Origin: Paramoeba atlantica
Taxonomy: Eukaryota > Discosea
Length of the DNA: 64,000 bases
Direction: 5' to 3'
Assembly: GCA_977017575.1 (NCBI GenBank)
Contig: CDRNVI010000069.1
Span: 372,001-436,000, forward strand
Shown piece by piece: positions 1-8,955 of the stretch. Within the stretch, counting starts at the first letter, position 1; each line of letters opens with the position of its first letter. The notes under the pieces are model-generated. The model worked only from the letters and a program-made list of their open reading frames with translations, made no database searches and had not been told where the DNA came from. Position numbers and translations under genes: made by a program.

Positions 1-206
1 TCCTTTAAAGGAGTGACTTGGGAAAATTGGGTCATTTTTGGGGAGCTGATGTAAATAGATAAGAAAAGAGAGGTAACATACGAGACACTGAGAAGCATCG
101 TTGGAGATAGTGTCTTAGAAGGATTGTTATTAGATTGATAGGGTTTAGTGACTTTCAAAATCCAGAAATCCTACGAAAGCTGTGCAACATTTGTATCAAA
201 ATTGAA
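1..206. other. No gene recognised
   Basis: This AT-leaning stretch lies downstream (minus-strand sense) of the gag fossil at 207-1314. I see no ORF, repeat or structural RNA in it. It may be the 3' remnant of that element or unrelated flanking DNA. Confidence 0.4.
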
Positions 207-1480
207 TCAGGATCGAAAAATTTGTTTTGTGTAAACCCTCGAACGAAAACCCTGCTGAAACCGTTTAGGACAATTTCTCCACATGTGGTCAGGGGAACGA
301 CAACCATAACACAATAAAGGAGCTCGCTGTTGAGGCACAAAATTCTGGCGCGCATTTCCTTGAAAACTTGCCTTTGAGTGGAAGACCCCTGATCCGGAAA
401 ATCCCACTTGGCGGGCATACTGCTTCTGGCGATCAACTAATTGCTCACTGACAAGATGGTAGAACTTATCATTCGGACGGACGTCTTTTTGCAATTTTTG
501 ATGCACGAGATCCACGTCAATGCGCCGGGCTCGCCAATATGCATCGCGCATCGTCTGAATGATTGCTTCCCATTTCCAAGTAAACTCCCTGATCCCAACC
601 TTGAGTCATCCGCGCAAAAAGAATCCACTTGCAAAAAACATTTTCAAAAAATCGTTCTTGTTGCTTCAGAAAAGTCCGGTCGGTGAAAAACTGGTTCACG
701 CGAAGTCCAAATTCTGGTGCTTCTCGCAGTTCTCGCATCAAATCCCGTACGCGAAATCCCCCGTCATCAAAGGCGTTAATCCATGGGGTGAACGTAATCG
801 GCTCGTAAGGATCCAGGCCGTTAGGGTCCAAATTGGCACTCGGTCCGAAAGGAATTCCAGTTTCCACAGTATCAGCGTTAACAATAGCCTCGTTTGTCCC
901 CCCACCATCCGGGAAATTCTGACTAGTACGTAATCCATTGGCGGTCGACCCTTGTTCTAGCCCCGTAGTCGCCGGAGGATCATCTATGATCGAAATGTCG
1001 TAATAGTACAAGTCGGCGTGCGGAAATGGACACTCTTTTGAGGGTTCATTATCCCAGACACCCCATAATTCAATCCCTTCTTTTCGAATCTTACCTTGCA
1101 CAACTTGCATTGCCTCAGAAGAAGAGTCCTTGCGTCGAAATTTGGCCCTAACATTGACCGCCACCCTATTCAACAGTTTTTCTCGGGCAACAGTGCACAC
1201 CAAACTCAGCTCCTGCTGCGACAACGGCTCGGTAGGCTCGGGCCGTTGCACTGCAGGAGACGAACTGCGCGATGACCGTAAATTTCGGGTAGAGTGAAGT
1301 TCGAGTTGTGTCATCGCAACTTTCCTTTTGCGAGTGGAAAAAGATTATAAGTCACTAGAGTAAAATAATGTATAGTATAGTATGCTAAAATTATAATTAC
1401 ATGATTCCCCCCGGAGGGGGCAAAATCAGGTACATATATGTATATGTGCCCCGTAGGGCCACGGTCAAAGAATAAATATT
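207..1480 (-). mobile_element. DIRS-group retrotransposon fossil: gag region plus 5' repeat remnant
   Basis: Two minus-strand frames together resemble the gag of the DIRS-E array. One opens with a TEPLSQQELSLVCTVAREKL block and the other ends with a CX2CX4HX4C zinc knuckle (CYGCRSPDHMWRNC). Upstream of the gag start, at 1407-1420 and about 1446-1462, are GC hairpins like those in the A repeats of families E and B, so a piece of the 5' terminal repeat survives. The copy is broken, with at least one break in gag. No recombinase or RT portion follows in the window. It is clearly older and more diverged than the E array at 17783-31748, and belongs to a related but separate lineage. Confidence 0.75.
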
Positions 1481-1940
1481 TTATTCAAGCAATTCTTTCC
1501 GTAAACTCTAAACATATAATTTCATTTTAAATTCATAATTCCTCTCCGGGTATGCTCTCTGCTATTTTATCTCCACATTTGTAAGAAGAAAGACGTAAAG
1601 TTTCTATGCTATATGAATTGAGTAAATGCTACTACATATTCGTTCTTTGATGAAAGGTATGTTGTTTACGCTAACTTTGAAGAGAAAATTATTTATTACT
1701 TGAAATCTAGTTGACTTACGAGTGGGTGTTTACCATTGACGCGAACAAAACTACCCACCTAGAAGGAAAAAGAATAGAAAAATATTCTGTAAAAAAATAA
1801 TATGCTATTTTGTAATTCGTCACTACGAAGGTAATAAAGACAACATACTAAACAAATTTTTAACCACTCCGATGAATTACTTTCGTAAACTTTCAATAAT
1901 TTTTTGTTTTTTTGTCTGAATTCTGACTTTCCGTTTTCTT
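1481..1940. other. AT-rich stretch, nothing recognised
   Basis: Very AT-rich DNA with no convincing ORF. The only open frame (about 1759-1944, minus) is short and low in complexity. It may be flanking host DNA or an eroded element. Confidence 0.4.
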
Positions 1941-1956
1941 TCACATTTTGGCTTGG

Positions 1957-1990
1957 GGGTACGTTCGTTGATTTCTCAACGAACGTACCC
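1957..1990. repeat. Perfect 15-bp inverted repeat (hairpin)
   Basis: GGGTACGTTCGTTGA and its exact reverse complement are separated by a 4-nt TTTC loop. Nothing follows that would mark it as a terminator. It lies in the untranslated stretch between the DIRS fossil and the GC-rich block. Confidence 0.85.
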
Positions 1991-2068
1991 TGTGACCGTA
2001 AAAAATCTGCAGGACCTTAGAGGGAGGAGGAAGAAAGGCCCAACTGATAACTACTTGATAATCTTGAC

Positions 2069-2292
2069 CAACTACCTTGATAACAATTTTTAGTACCCAT
2101 TCGTGGGAAGCAATTTGCGAAGCCCAACTACCTTGATAACAAATTTTAGTACCCATTTTGGCCGCGCGGGGGCCCCCGCGTGAGCGGGGGTGCGCGCGGC
2201 CGCGAAACGGCGAGGGCCCGCGTGAGCGGGCCTGAGCCGTACCCCGCGTAGGGTTCCCCTGTGCGTCGTTAGTGGGAAGCAATTTGCGAAGC
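2069..2292. repeat. Composite repeat block with GC-rich double hairpin
   Basis: A 21-bp direct repeat beginning GTGGGAAGCAATTTGCG occurs at 2103-2123 and 2272-2292. A second motif (CCAACTACCTTGATAACAA...) occurs at about 2068-2101 and 2125-2158. Between the 21-bp repeats lies an extremely GC-rich segment (2158-2260) containing two neighbouring hairpins with the same CGCGTGAGCG apex (CCCCGCGTGAGCGGGG and GCCCGCGTGAGCGGGC). The open frame across it is probably incidental. It could be a small non-autonomous insertion flanked by a long target duplication. I do not recognise the family. Confidence 0.6.
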
Positions 2293-2439
2293 TCACTGAA
2301 TTTCGTAGTTTTCGCTACGCAGGCGTTGTCAACGTATATAGCGAAGTGTAGGATACTGAACGCACGGAAAATGAAAATCAAAAAAAATTCTTGGATGTTC
2401 CACAAAAGTCCTTGACTTATGCAAAAGTCCTTGATTTCC

Positions 2440-3388
2440 ACCGTGAATTTCCGTTCGTTGAGTACTATCATATCATCGGAAAGTTTTGTCGGGCACGTCT
2501 GCTGATCAAGAACTTTTGTTGCTTTCGTTGTGCACCCTTCAAGCATAAGGCGCGTCGCCTTTTTAATAGCTCGCGCATCGATCGATTCCTCACTCATTTG
2601 ATCCTCGTGTTCCATGTTTTCATTGAAAGGACGCCGCCGTCTGCGCTTAAGACTCGCTTCTCGAACCGCTGTCAACGAGAACTTCATAGCCGACAGGACT
2701 TTGTGCCAGATAATCCGTCGATACTCGTAGGTGCTGTCTGAGTATTCTCTCATTATGTCACGGTAAATCGCGACCGCGCAGGGGGCGAATTCTGGTTCTA
2801 TCGTTTTGGCTGTAGGAAGCGGTTCGTAGTCCAAGTCGTCAGCGGTATGAGAGCTTTGCGGTATGTTTGCCCCCGGTGTTGGGGGAATGTCATTTATGAT
2901 CCCAGACTGCGGTATACCGGATACTTTGTATATTCTGACATTTAACTGTGGCGGCATAGTTCCCTCAAAAAGTTCATTTTCTTTGTGTCCTTCCAGACCT
3001 CGATACGAAACACGAAATTTCTTTTTCTTCCCCCGCCCTATTGAGGCTAACACACTTCCGACTGAGATATTAAGACTGATTTGTCTATCGAAACACCAAG
3101 CTAATACAAATCTGCTGCCAACTTTCAATTGTTTAGTTTGTTGCGCCAAAGACTCCATGGACAGTGGAAAGTCAGTTTCTGGGTGGATGCATTTTTTAAT
3201 CTCCTCGATTGTTTCGTCGTCTTGACTTTTTTCGTCGCGTGAGTTGTGGTTTCCGCCTGCATCTGCTGGCGGTGGCGACTGACAATCGCCGCTCGAATAA
3301 TTTTTTTTTTTTTTTGGTGTCTTACAAAGGGAATCGACTCGTTCCTTCTCCTCATTTTTCCTTCCCCCCTTCTCTCGCTTCTTTGAGA
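2440..3388 (-). pseudogene. LINE-A copy 2, 5' fragment (N-terminal part of ORF)
   Basis: The minus-strand frame contains the N-terminal part of the LINE-A protein. It begins with a charged low-complexity start, then the conserved domain around FPLSMESLAQQTKQ...VLAWCFDRQISLNISVGSV, then YRDIMREYSDSTYEYRRIIWHKVLSAMKFS and the RRRRRP / AIKKATRLMLEGC block. Homology stops near KLSDD (about 2440-2460), before the reverse transcriptase. The rest of the open frame (1941-2440) is unrelated, including the GC-rich repeat block. Its upstream edge abuts base 3389, where the LINE-A copy 1 3' end stops, so the two stand head to tail. The first residues of the frame may derive from the neighbour's 3' UTR. 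Confidence 0.75.
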
Positions 3389-3468
3389 GAAAACTACAAC
3401 CGCACATCTCTAACTATATATTAAAAAACGAGTGTAAGAAATCCATTCTAAAGAAATTAAAGCTAAAT

Positions 3469-4717
3469 CTAGAAGCCATAAGTATCCTCCTCTGTACGGG
3501 GCTCCAAGAACCGACGCAACTGGCAGTTTAACACTGCCCCATTCAATTCTTGCAAATGCAGCGCAAAGTCTCGTTCCACCGCCTGCGGATTCATGGACGA
3601 TTTCTCGGCCAAAATGTGTAGTAGCTCTCTTGTGTTGGCGTGAAGTGATCCGCTTGCAAGGATGGGTAAGCACCGAAAGTTGTCCTCTCTTAATATTTTG
3701 GTCGCCACGTACTTGGTGCGTTTCCTCGTGATCGCGTCTTGGAGTGCTTTTGCTGGCTTGGTACCGAGAATGGAAGGAGCGAGCTCGTGTACGACTGTAA
3801 GGTCATAAAAGATCTCCCCTGTGGCCCAATATACTACCAAATCGGGGCCCGATCGATGCAACGCGCTGCCTTTGCACGCTGTTGCATGCTCCCTCTTTCG
3901 CTCTTCGGAAATTACCTCCGAGCACCCGAGGCACGTGTACGATGAAAACTGACGGGGCTCCCGCTCGCATGGGATACCGGCCTTCATGCAAAGGTCGTAG
4001 ATGTAACGAATCAGACAATTGTGCTTCGTAGTCGAATTCGTTCCGGTGCACCTGACGCATCCCGGCACGTGGGTGAGAGCGGTCTCGCCGTTGATTTCCG
4101 TTTTGCAGCCCGGGCAGAGAAAGGATGAAGGGAGCTCCGGGTGACAGATACCGAGCCTCGGCATCACTGCTAGGGTGTATTGTCGCGTCGGTATAAATCG
4201 TTCGGTCGCGTGCAGCCACGAGTAGCTTCCTTTCCGAGTAGTTGCCTGCATTATCTGCGCAGTTTTCTTGGTTTCACACAGACGCGTTTTTATCGCCTTG
4301 TGTACTGCTTTCTCCGCAGACTCTTCTTCCGGTACAGCGGCCACTGTTGAGGCATCGCACGTCGCGACTTGAGCTGAAAACTTTTTTTGCTGCTCTAAAG
4401 CTGCGTGTTGCGAAGCCTCATATGCGGCCACTCGGATAGAGTCCGTTGAAGACAGGCCCAAACCACCCATCGACAGCGGCAAACGAGCCCACTCGACTTG
4501 ATCGGATGTCAAAGGACCAAGCCATGCTTTCAGAACGTCTTCTACCTCTGAGTCAAATTCCTTCGCCATCTCTCCAGATGCCTCCGGCGCGTGCGTTCGA
4601 ATCTGGTATCTTTGTCTCACATTGACGCATTTCGACAGGATGAGGCACGAGACATTATTTGCTCCCATTCTCCGCAATCTTCTAAAAATTGTTTTATGCT
4701 TACGAAGATTCCTTAAA
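3469..4717 (-). CDS. LINE-A copy 1 ORF, C-terminal half: thumb, zinc knuckles, restriction-like endonuclease
   Basis: In order it shows the RT thumb region (RKHKTIFRRLRRMGANNVS...), the RLPLSMGGLGLSS box, and a CX2C...HXPGC zinc knuckle (CPGCKTEINGETALTHVPGC). A second zinc cluster follows (CLGCSEVISEERKREHATAC). The endonuclease carries HRSGPDLVVYWATGEIFYDL, with PD and the later D of the PD-(D/E)XK fold. In R2/CRE-type LINEs this domain nicks the target so that the cut end primes reverse transcription. The frame is open to its stop at 3469. Residues before RKHK in the longer open frame come from inserted DIRS-B DNA, not from the LINE. Confidence 0.85.
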
Positions 4718-4934
4718 GAAATCCACGCCGAGGGGCTCCCTGGAAACATATACACTGATAACATATATGAATAAATGAACAACTATGAATAGCTCAATCG
4801 TAATTCAAAATGACACAACATATCATTCATTCATTTCACACGCACAAAGATGGAAAAGAAACAAGCCTGCATAAAACAACACAATCAATGTCACTCTGTT
4901 AACGGGGTTCCCCCCCACCGGAACCCTCGGCCAA
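4718..4934 (-). repeat. DIRS-B terminal repeat B2
   Basis: This 217-bp repeat matches 5137-5353 over its whole length by eye. Its outer edge at 4718 is the junction with LINE-A. It forms the 3' end of the element in minus-strand sense. Confidence 0.9.
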
Positions 4935-4959
4935 ATGGCTGGGGGCTCGGTGGGTGGGC
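4935..4959 (-). promoter_or_regulatory. DIRS-B spacer between A2 and B2
   Basis: These 25 bp between the two repeat copies are C-rich on the minus strand (CCCACC...AGCCCCCA). A very similar 24-bp spacer sits at the same place in DIRS-E (31495-31518), so it may be a conserved site rather than filler. Confidence 0.6.
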
Positions 4960-5136
4960 ACAAAACTTTAAACGTAACAAAATAACAACCTAACAAGAAT
5001 ATAACAAACGAGTAAACACCCCCCTCCATGCAATTAGAGAATACTACATCATAATTTGAGAAAATTATGTGCCCCGAAGGGCCAGCAGGCAAATATATAG
5101 CCGCCCCTCGGCTAAATTTCAAAACGTGAACTATTA
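4960..5136 (-). repeat. DIRS-B internal repeat A2
   Basis: This 177-bp repeat equals A1, which is now split into 10197-10288 and 31774-31858. It contains a GCCC-TTCG-GGGC hairpin in minus-strand sense (about 5071-5082), i.e. a UUCG-type tetraloop if transcribed. Confidence 0.9.
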
Positions 5137-5353
5137 GAAATCCACGCCGAGGGGCTCCCTGGAAACATATACACTGATAACATATATGAATAAATGAACA
5201 ACTATGAATAGCTCAATCGTAATTCAAAATGACACAACATATCATTCATTCATTTCACACGCACAAAGATGGAAAAGAAACAAGCCTGCATAAAACAACA
5301 CAATCAATGTCACTCTGTTAACGGGGTTCCCCCCCACCGGAACCCTCGGCCAA
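5137..5353 (-). repeat. DIRS-B internal repeat B1
   Basis: Second copy of the 217-bp B repeat. It touches A2 directly at 5136/5137. This B1A2 junction is the arrangement expected to template complete ends during the DIRS replication cycle. Confidence 0.9.
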
Positions 5354-5898
5354 CCTGCCCACACACACGTCACAATAAACGCAAAATGCCCAATCACGTA
5401 GTCAAATATTAATAGATAGAACATATCAAAATATGCAGAGCTCACAAAAGGATAACGATAGCAATAGATGACCAGTCCATTACCACGCCCTTTACAAGCT
5501 CACACGAGCTACACAGGTTACGCTTTCAACCTCTGCCCATATACCAACTTGGGACCTAGAAGTGTGGAGCAACTAGGCGTGGTGTACGGCCGTGTCAACA
5601 ATGACGCGGTTAAAAACATTAAGGCGCTAATCGCAGAGTAAAGAAAACTTTACTCACCTTTATCTCACATTGGGGAACCTTGTTTTTTTCGAAAACCAAG
5701 GCGTGAGGATAAAGTTTGTCAACCGATTAACATCCATAACCTTCCAAAATTATAGGGACAACCTCCAAACCCCAGGACCCCGTCCGCTCTCTTTTTTTTT
5801 TTTTTTTTTTTTCTTTTTTTCTTGTCTTTGTTTTTTTTCTTTTTTTCTTGTCTTGTTTTTTTTTTTTTTTTTTTTTTTGTATTTGGTGATCCTGTCCC
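5354..5898 (-). other. DIRS-B 3' noncoding region with long A-rich tract
   Basis: No gene is seen. The segment 5791-5879 is almost pure T on the plus strand, i.e. a long A tract interrupted by a few C and G on the element's sense strand, just downstream of the RT/RNase H stop. DIRS-E has an A tract of 25-26 in the same place, so it is a family trait. Confidence 0.7.
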
Positions 5899-8800
5899 CT
5901 AGGGTTTTCCTTCAATATGACTGTCTAGCTTACCAATATGATGATGCTGATTATCGCTGTATTTGTCGATGTTGCCTTTATATTTCTCAACCTTCTCTCT
6001 CTCAATCTCCTTCCCGCGACTGACAGCATCCGCCGGGTTCTCATCCGTGGATATGTACGCTGCCTTGACACAAATACCTTTGTCCTCTGTCAGTCGCAGG
6101 ACTTCGCGCAATTCCATTGAAACCCCCTCTGACTTGGAGATCCTCCTGTTCAGTGCAGCCTGACAGGAGGTGTTGTCAACAAAAACATCCAAGCAGGTTC
6201 CACGGGGGCAATGCGCGGAAAACTTCTCGAGGGCTAAGCGGACTGCTGCAGCTTCCGCACGGTTCACCTCATACGAGGATGACTCAGGCCACGCCTCTCC
6301 CGTAATCAAAACCTCTCCGCTGTCTAAATACATAATCGCTCCCCACCCTTTCACCGAGGCATCGGTGTAGAGACGATGCTTGTGTGGAACAACATCGGGG
6401 TGGGGAGGTGGAGACCGTGGAACATTCTCCAACAACTCGTTTCTCCACTCTGCTAGCATGGAGCGAGTGACGACAGGGAGTGCGACCGGACGGTCACATA
6501 ACTTCGGGCAACGGTTCAACAAGTTGATACGCCGTTGCGCCACCTTCAAAGCGAAATAAAATCGCGGCATATTGAGCCGGAGAACTGCGGAGCCATAAAT
6601 GAGGCGCCCCACCACCGCCTCTAGGTCAACAAAGGAAATGTTGAAGAAAGAGTCGGCTCGCAGTTTCCTGATCACTCGCGGTCCCAGGCAGACCGTATGC
6701 GCGTTATGGTCGAACGCCACCCCATTGAACACGTACTGTGCTACAGGGGGCTGACCCCGATCTTTGAAAAGACCGTTCGCCTTGTCGCAACGCTCGTCAA
6801 TGAACTGAGCGTACGTGGTGGCCTCGGAGTGGGTTCCTGCAAACCGAACTCCGTCAACATAAACGTCGATAGCGCCTCGGTGAAACGAGTAGCGCTGAGA
6901 ACAAATCGACGCCTCGCCAGCAATCGCGGCGGTAACCGTGTGCATAACCTCCGGTGCACACCTATGGCCCATCGGGAGGACGTTCATCTCAAACACGTCT
7001 CCACTGTTCGTTCTAAGGCGGAATTTGGGCCGCGCCCTCTTCGGGATACCAATCTGGTAAAACCCGCATGTGAAGTCCCGCTTCACAGCCATCGGCTCGT
7101 GTGCCTTATGAAGGTACTTGGAGGGATGATATAAAGGGACCTGTGGTTCATATCCTTTAAGTCTATCATTATCGTCCCGTGTCCACGAAATAAACCTTCT
7201 GCGCTGATTGCCCTGATCATCGGTCTCCACAACCGTGAAGGGAATCATGAACTGCATCGATGGGCGCTTTCTCAACTCCTGCGCCGGGACCTTAGAGATT
7301 ATGCCTGCGTCCTCCAACAATCGGACGTCCGCCTCAGGCAATGAACCTTTCACACTAGGTTCGGGGTACGGGGCTTTAGGTACCCATAATAATTCATCCA
7401 CTACCTTGCGAAAACGAGTGGCAGCTGACATACTCATCCACTCCTTAACCTGATCCAAATGGATAACAGGTATCGACTTCTTAACGTGCAAAGGTAGGTG
7501 TGCGTCGTGTGCCTTGGCTAGCCGTGAAGAGCGGCGTGCACAAACAACGGAGTGCCTGCGAAGGTAAGGCACTTCCTCGAAGCACTTTGCCACGTGCTCC
7601 GAGGTTACAGCACTGGGAGACGTGCTGAGACTCTCTGCGTCCCTAGAGCCCTTGCCGTTGTAATACTGCTTGCGTTGTAGCGCAACAGTGATTCGACGTT
7701 GAGGTGTTTCGTGAGGTTCTGGACGTCCTCCATCCTGAGATTCCCGAGGGAGATCTCGTGGAATAGGTAAGTAATTGCACCTCTTTTTATGGAATGTGTT
7801 CCATACCCCGGACCGAGAAGTTGATTCATCCTGTGGTCCATCTCCCGGACCGTCGTGTAACACAGGCGCTGGCCTGGTCTCAAACTTCCCACAAACTGAG
7901 CCAGTTCGGGTGTCCCCGGTCCAGTCACTATCGCGTAGAGGTACGGCCGGTAAGGATTCAGACGGGTTGTCTTGGTCCCCCTGCCCCAATAAATGATTAC
8001 CTCGTGACTGGCCACACTCACGAACTGCTCCCGCCTCAGGTCGGCGGTCTCGGTCCATCTCGCAGCGGCTTTCCAACACAGGAGGCAACACATGCTCTCC
8101 TTTACGTCGAGCTGACGTCTCAGCTTCTTTAGAAGAAGTGGCGTGATTGGTAGCATCTGCCGCGTGGGTTCTAGCCCCCCCTGCGCTTGCAGGGCCTTTA
8201 CGTAGAGACTCAATGGGGTACCTTCGATTCCCATGAGCTCGAACAGAGTCCTCAATGCCCCTGCGTACCCCATGCGCGTCGAGGTAGCGAGAGGCAGAGT
8301 CTCCAGGAAGAGCACCGCGTTTGCAGGATTCGCGGTGATTCCCTTCGCCTGGCAATACTCGCGCAGGCGGAACCACAGTCGCTCCCTTGTGGCCCACGTG
8401 GCCGTTGCCCACATGGGCTGGAGCGCCTCGCCCAATTGAGTGGCGCGCGGGTCCTCGGGGGGCATTCGAAGAATCGCCCTCAGCAGCTCCTGGCGGCGTC
8501 CTCCTGGAGGCTGCGCGGCGTCGGCGGTTACGACGGCAGCGGTTTTGGCGGCGGCGGTCTTGGCGGCGGTGTAAACGGGAACGGGAAGCCGGGGTAGAGG
8601 ACGGATTGGGAGGGAGACGCTTCTGCGCCTTAGACGTAACGGGGAGAGAGGGCGGGGAGGAGGAGTAGTGCCACGCACGCGTGGCCGTCTTTCGCGCTGG
8701 CGGAGAGACGGGGAGGAAACAGGGGTAAGAATATCCACCCGTCGTCGCCTGGGACGACGGGCACGAGCAGTAATTGGGGTGGGGGGCATTTCCTAGTGGA

Positions 8801-8955
8801 AAGCCCGTGTTGCGCCGTAACGGTTGGCGCCGCCCACCACCCCGCCGCGAAAATCCTGTTGCGGGGTGCGTGTGGTACGGAACTGCCCCCCCTGCTGTTG
8901 GGACGCTTGGGGGCAGTTCGATCGGAGGTGGCCTGGCTGATGACAGCCAAAACAA
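5899..8955 (-). CDS. DIRS-B RT/RNase H frame
   Basis: The long frame of 1018 codons overlaps the recombinase frame in its first half. Only the second half, from about residue 480, shows recognisable domains. The reverse transcriptase has CGFYQIGIPKRARPKFRL, VLPMGHRCAPEV and the catalytic-loop segment DVYVDGVRFAG. RNase H follows, with LYTDASVKGWGAIMYLD, NRAEAAAVRLALEKF, DVFVDNTSCQAAL and NPADAVSRG. It copies element RNA to DNA and removes the RNA strand. Because the N-terminal part overlaps gag and recombinase frames, the true start is unknown; expression by an alternative start, frameshift or splicing would be typical of the group. Confidence 0.85.
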   Translation of the reverse strand: MFWLSSARPPPIELPPSVPTAGGAVPYHTHPATGFSRRGGGRRQPLRRNTGFPLGNAPHPNYCSCPSSQATTGGYSYPCFLPVSPPARKTATRAWHYSSSPPSLPVTSKAQKRLPPNPSSTPASRSRLHRRQDRRRQNRCRRNRRRRAASRRTPPGAAEGDSSNAPRGPARHSIGRGAPAHVGNGHVGHKGATVVPPARVLPGEGNHRESCKRGALPGDSASRYLDAHGVRRGIEDSVRAHGNRRYPIESLRKGPASAGGARTHAADATNHATSSKEAETSARRKGEHVLPPVLESRCEMDRDRRPEAGAVRECGQSRGNHLLGQGDQDNPSESLPAVPLRDSDWTGDTRTGSVCGKFETRPAPVLHDGPGDGPQDESTSRSGVWNTFHKKRCNYLPIPRDLPRESQDGGRPEPHETPQRRITVALQRKQYYNGKGSRDAESLSTSPSAVTSEHVAKCFEEVPYLRRHSVVCARRSSRLAKAHDAHLPLHVKKSIPVIHLDQVKEWMSMSAATRFRKVVDELLWVPKAPYPEPSVKGSLPEADVRLLEDAGIISKVPAQELRKRPSMQFMIPFTVVETDDQGNQRRRFISWTRDDNDRLKGYEPQVPLYHPSKYLHKAHEPMAVKRDFTCGFYQIGIPKRARPKFRLRTNSGDVFEMNVLPMGHRCAPEVMHTVTAAIAGEASICSQRYSFHRGAIDVYVDGVRFAGTHSEATTYAQFIDERCDKANGLFKDRGQPPVAQYVFNGVAFDHNAHTVCLGPRVIRKLRADSFFNISFVDLEAVVGRLIYGSAVLRLNMPRFYFALKVAQRRINLLNRCPKLCDRPVALPVVTRSMLAEWRNELLENVPRSPPPHPDVVPHKHRLYTDASVKGWGAIMYLDSGEVLITGEAWPESSSYEVNRAEAAAVRLALEKFSAHCPRGTCLDVFVDNTSCQAALNRRISKSEGVSMELREVLRLTEDKGICVKAAYISTDENPADAVSRGKEIEREKVEKYKGNIDKYSDNQHHHIGKLDSHIEGKP
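7605..8789 (-). CDS. DIRS-B tyrosine recombinase
   Basis: A 394-aa frame between gag and RT/RNase H. A basic, proline-rich N terminus precedes the recombinase core. The core shows CWKAAARWTETADLRREQF, a GTHSIKRGAITYLFHE box and the C-terminal LTKHLNVESLLRYNAS segment with the likely nucleophilic Tyr. In DIRS-group elements this enzyme integrates a circular DNA intermediate without duplicating the target, which fits the clean LINE-A junction at 4717/31859. The stop of gag and the start of this frame lie within a few bases. The frame looks whole. Confidence 0.85.
   Translation of the reverse strand: MPPTPITARARRPRRRRVDILTPVSSPSLRQRERRPRVRGTTPPPRPLSPLRLRRRSVSLPIRPLPRLPVPVYTAAKTAAAKTAAVVTADAAQPPGGRRQELLRAILRMPPEDPRATQLGEALQPMWATATWATRERLWFRLREYCQAKGITANPANAVLFLETLPLATSTRMGYAGALRTLFELMGIEGTPLSLYVKALQAQGGLEPTRQMLPITPLLLKKLRRQLDVKESMCCLLCWKAAARWTETADLRREQFVSVASHEVIIYWGRGTKTTRLNPYRPYLYAIVTGPGTPELAQFVGSLRPGQRLCYTTVREMDHRMNQLLGPGYGTHSIKRGAITYLFHEISLGNLRMEDVQNLTKHLNVESLLRYNASSITTARALGTQRVSARLPVL

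Noticed and set aside
1941-3407. Single 488-aa protein
   Set aside because: Only the part above about 2440 is LINE-A; the rest is open frame through an unrelated GC-rich repeat block and AT-rich DNA.
5670-6023. Plus-strand protein of 117 aa
   Set aside because: Its core is a poly-Phe run from the DIRS-B homopolymer tract, antisense to the element.
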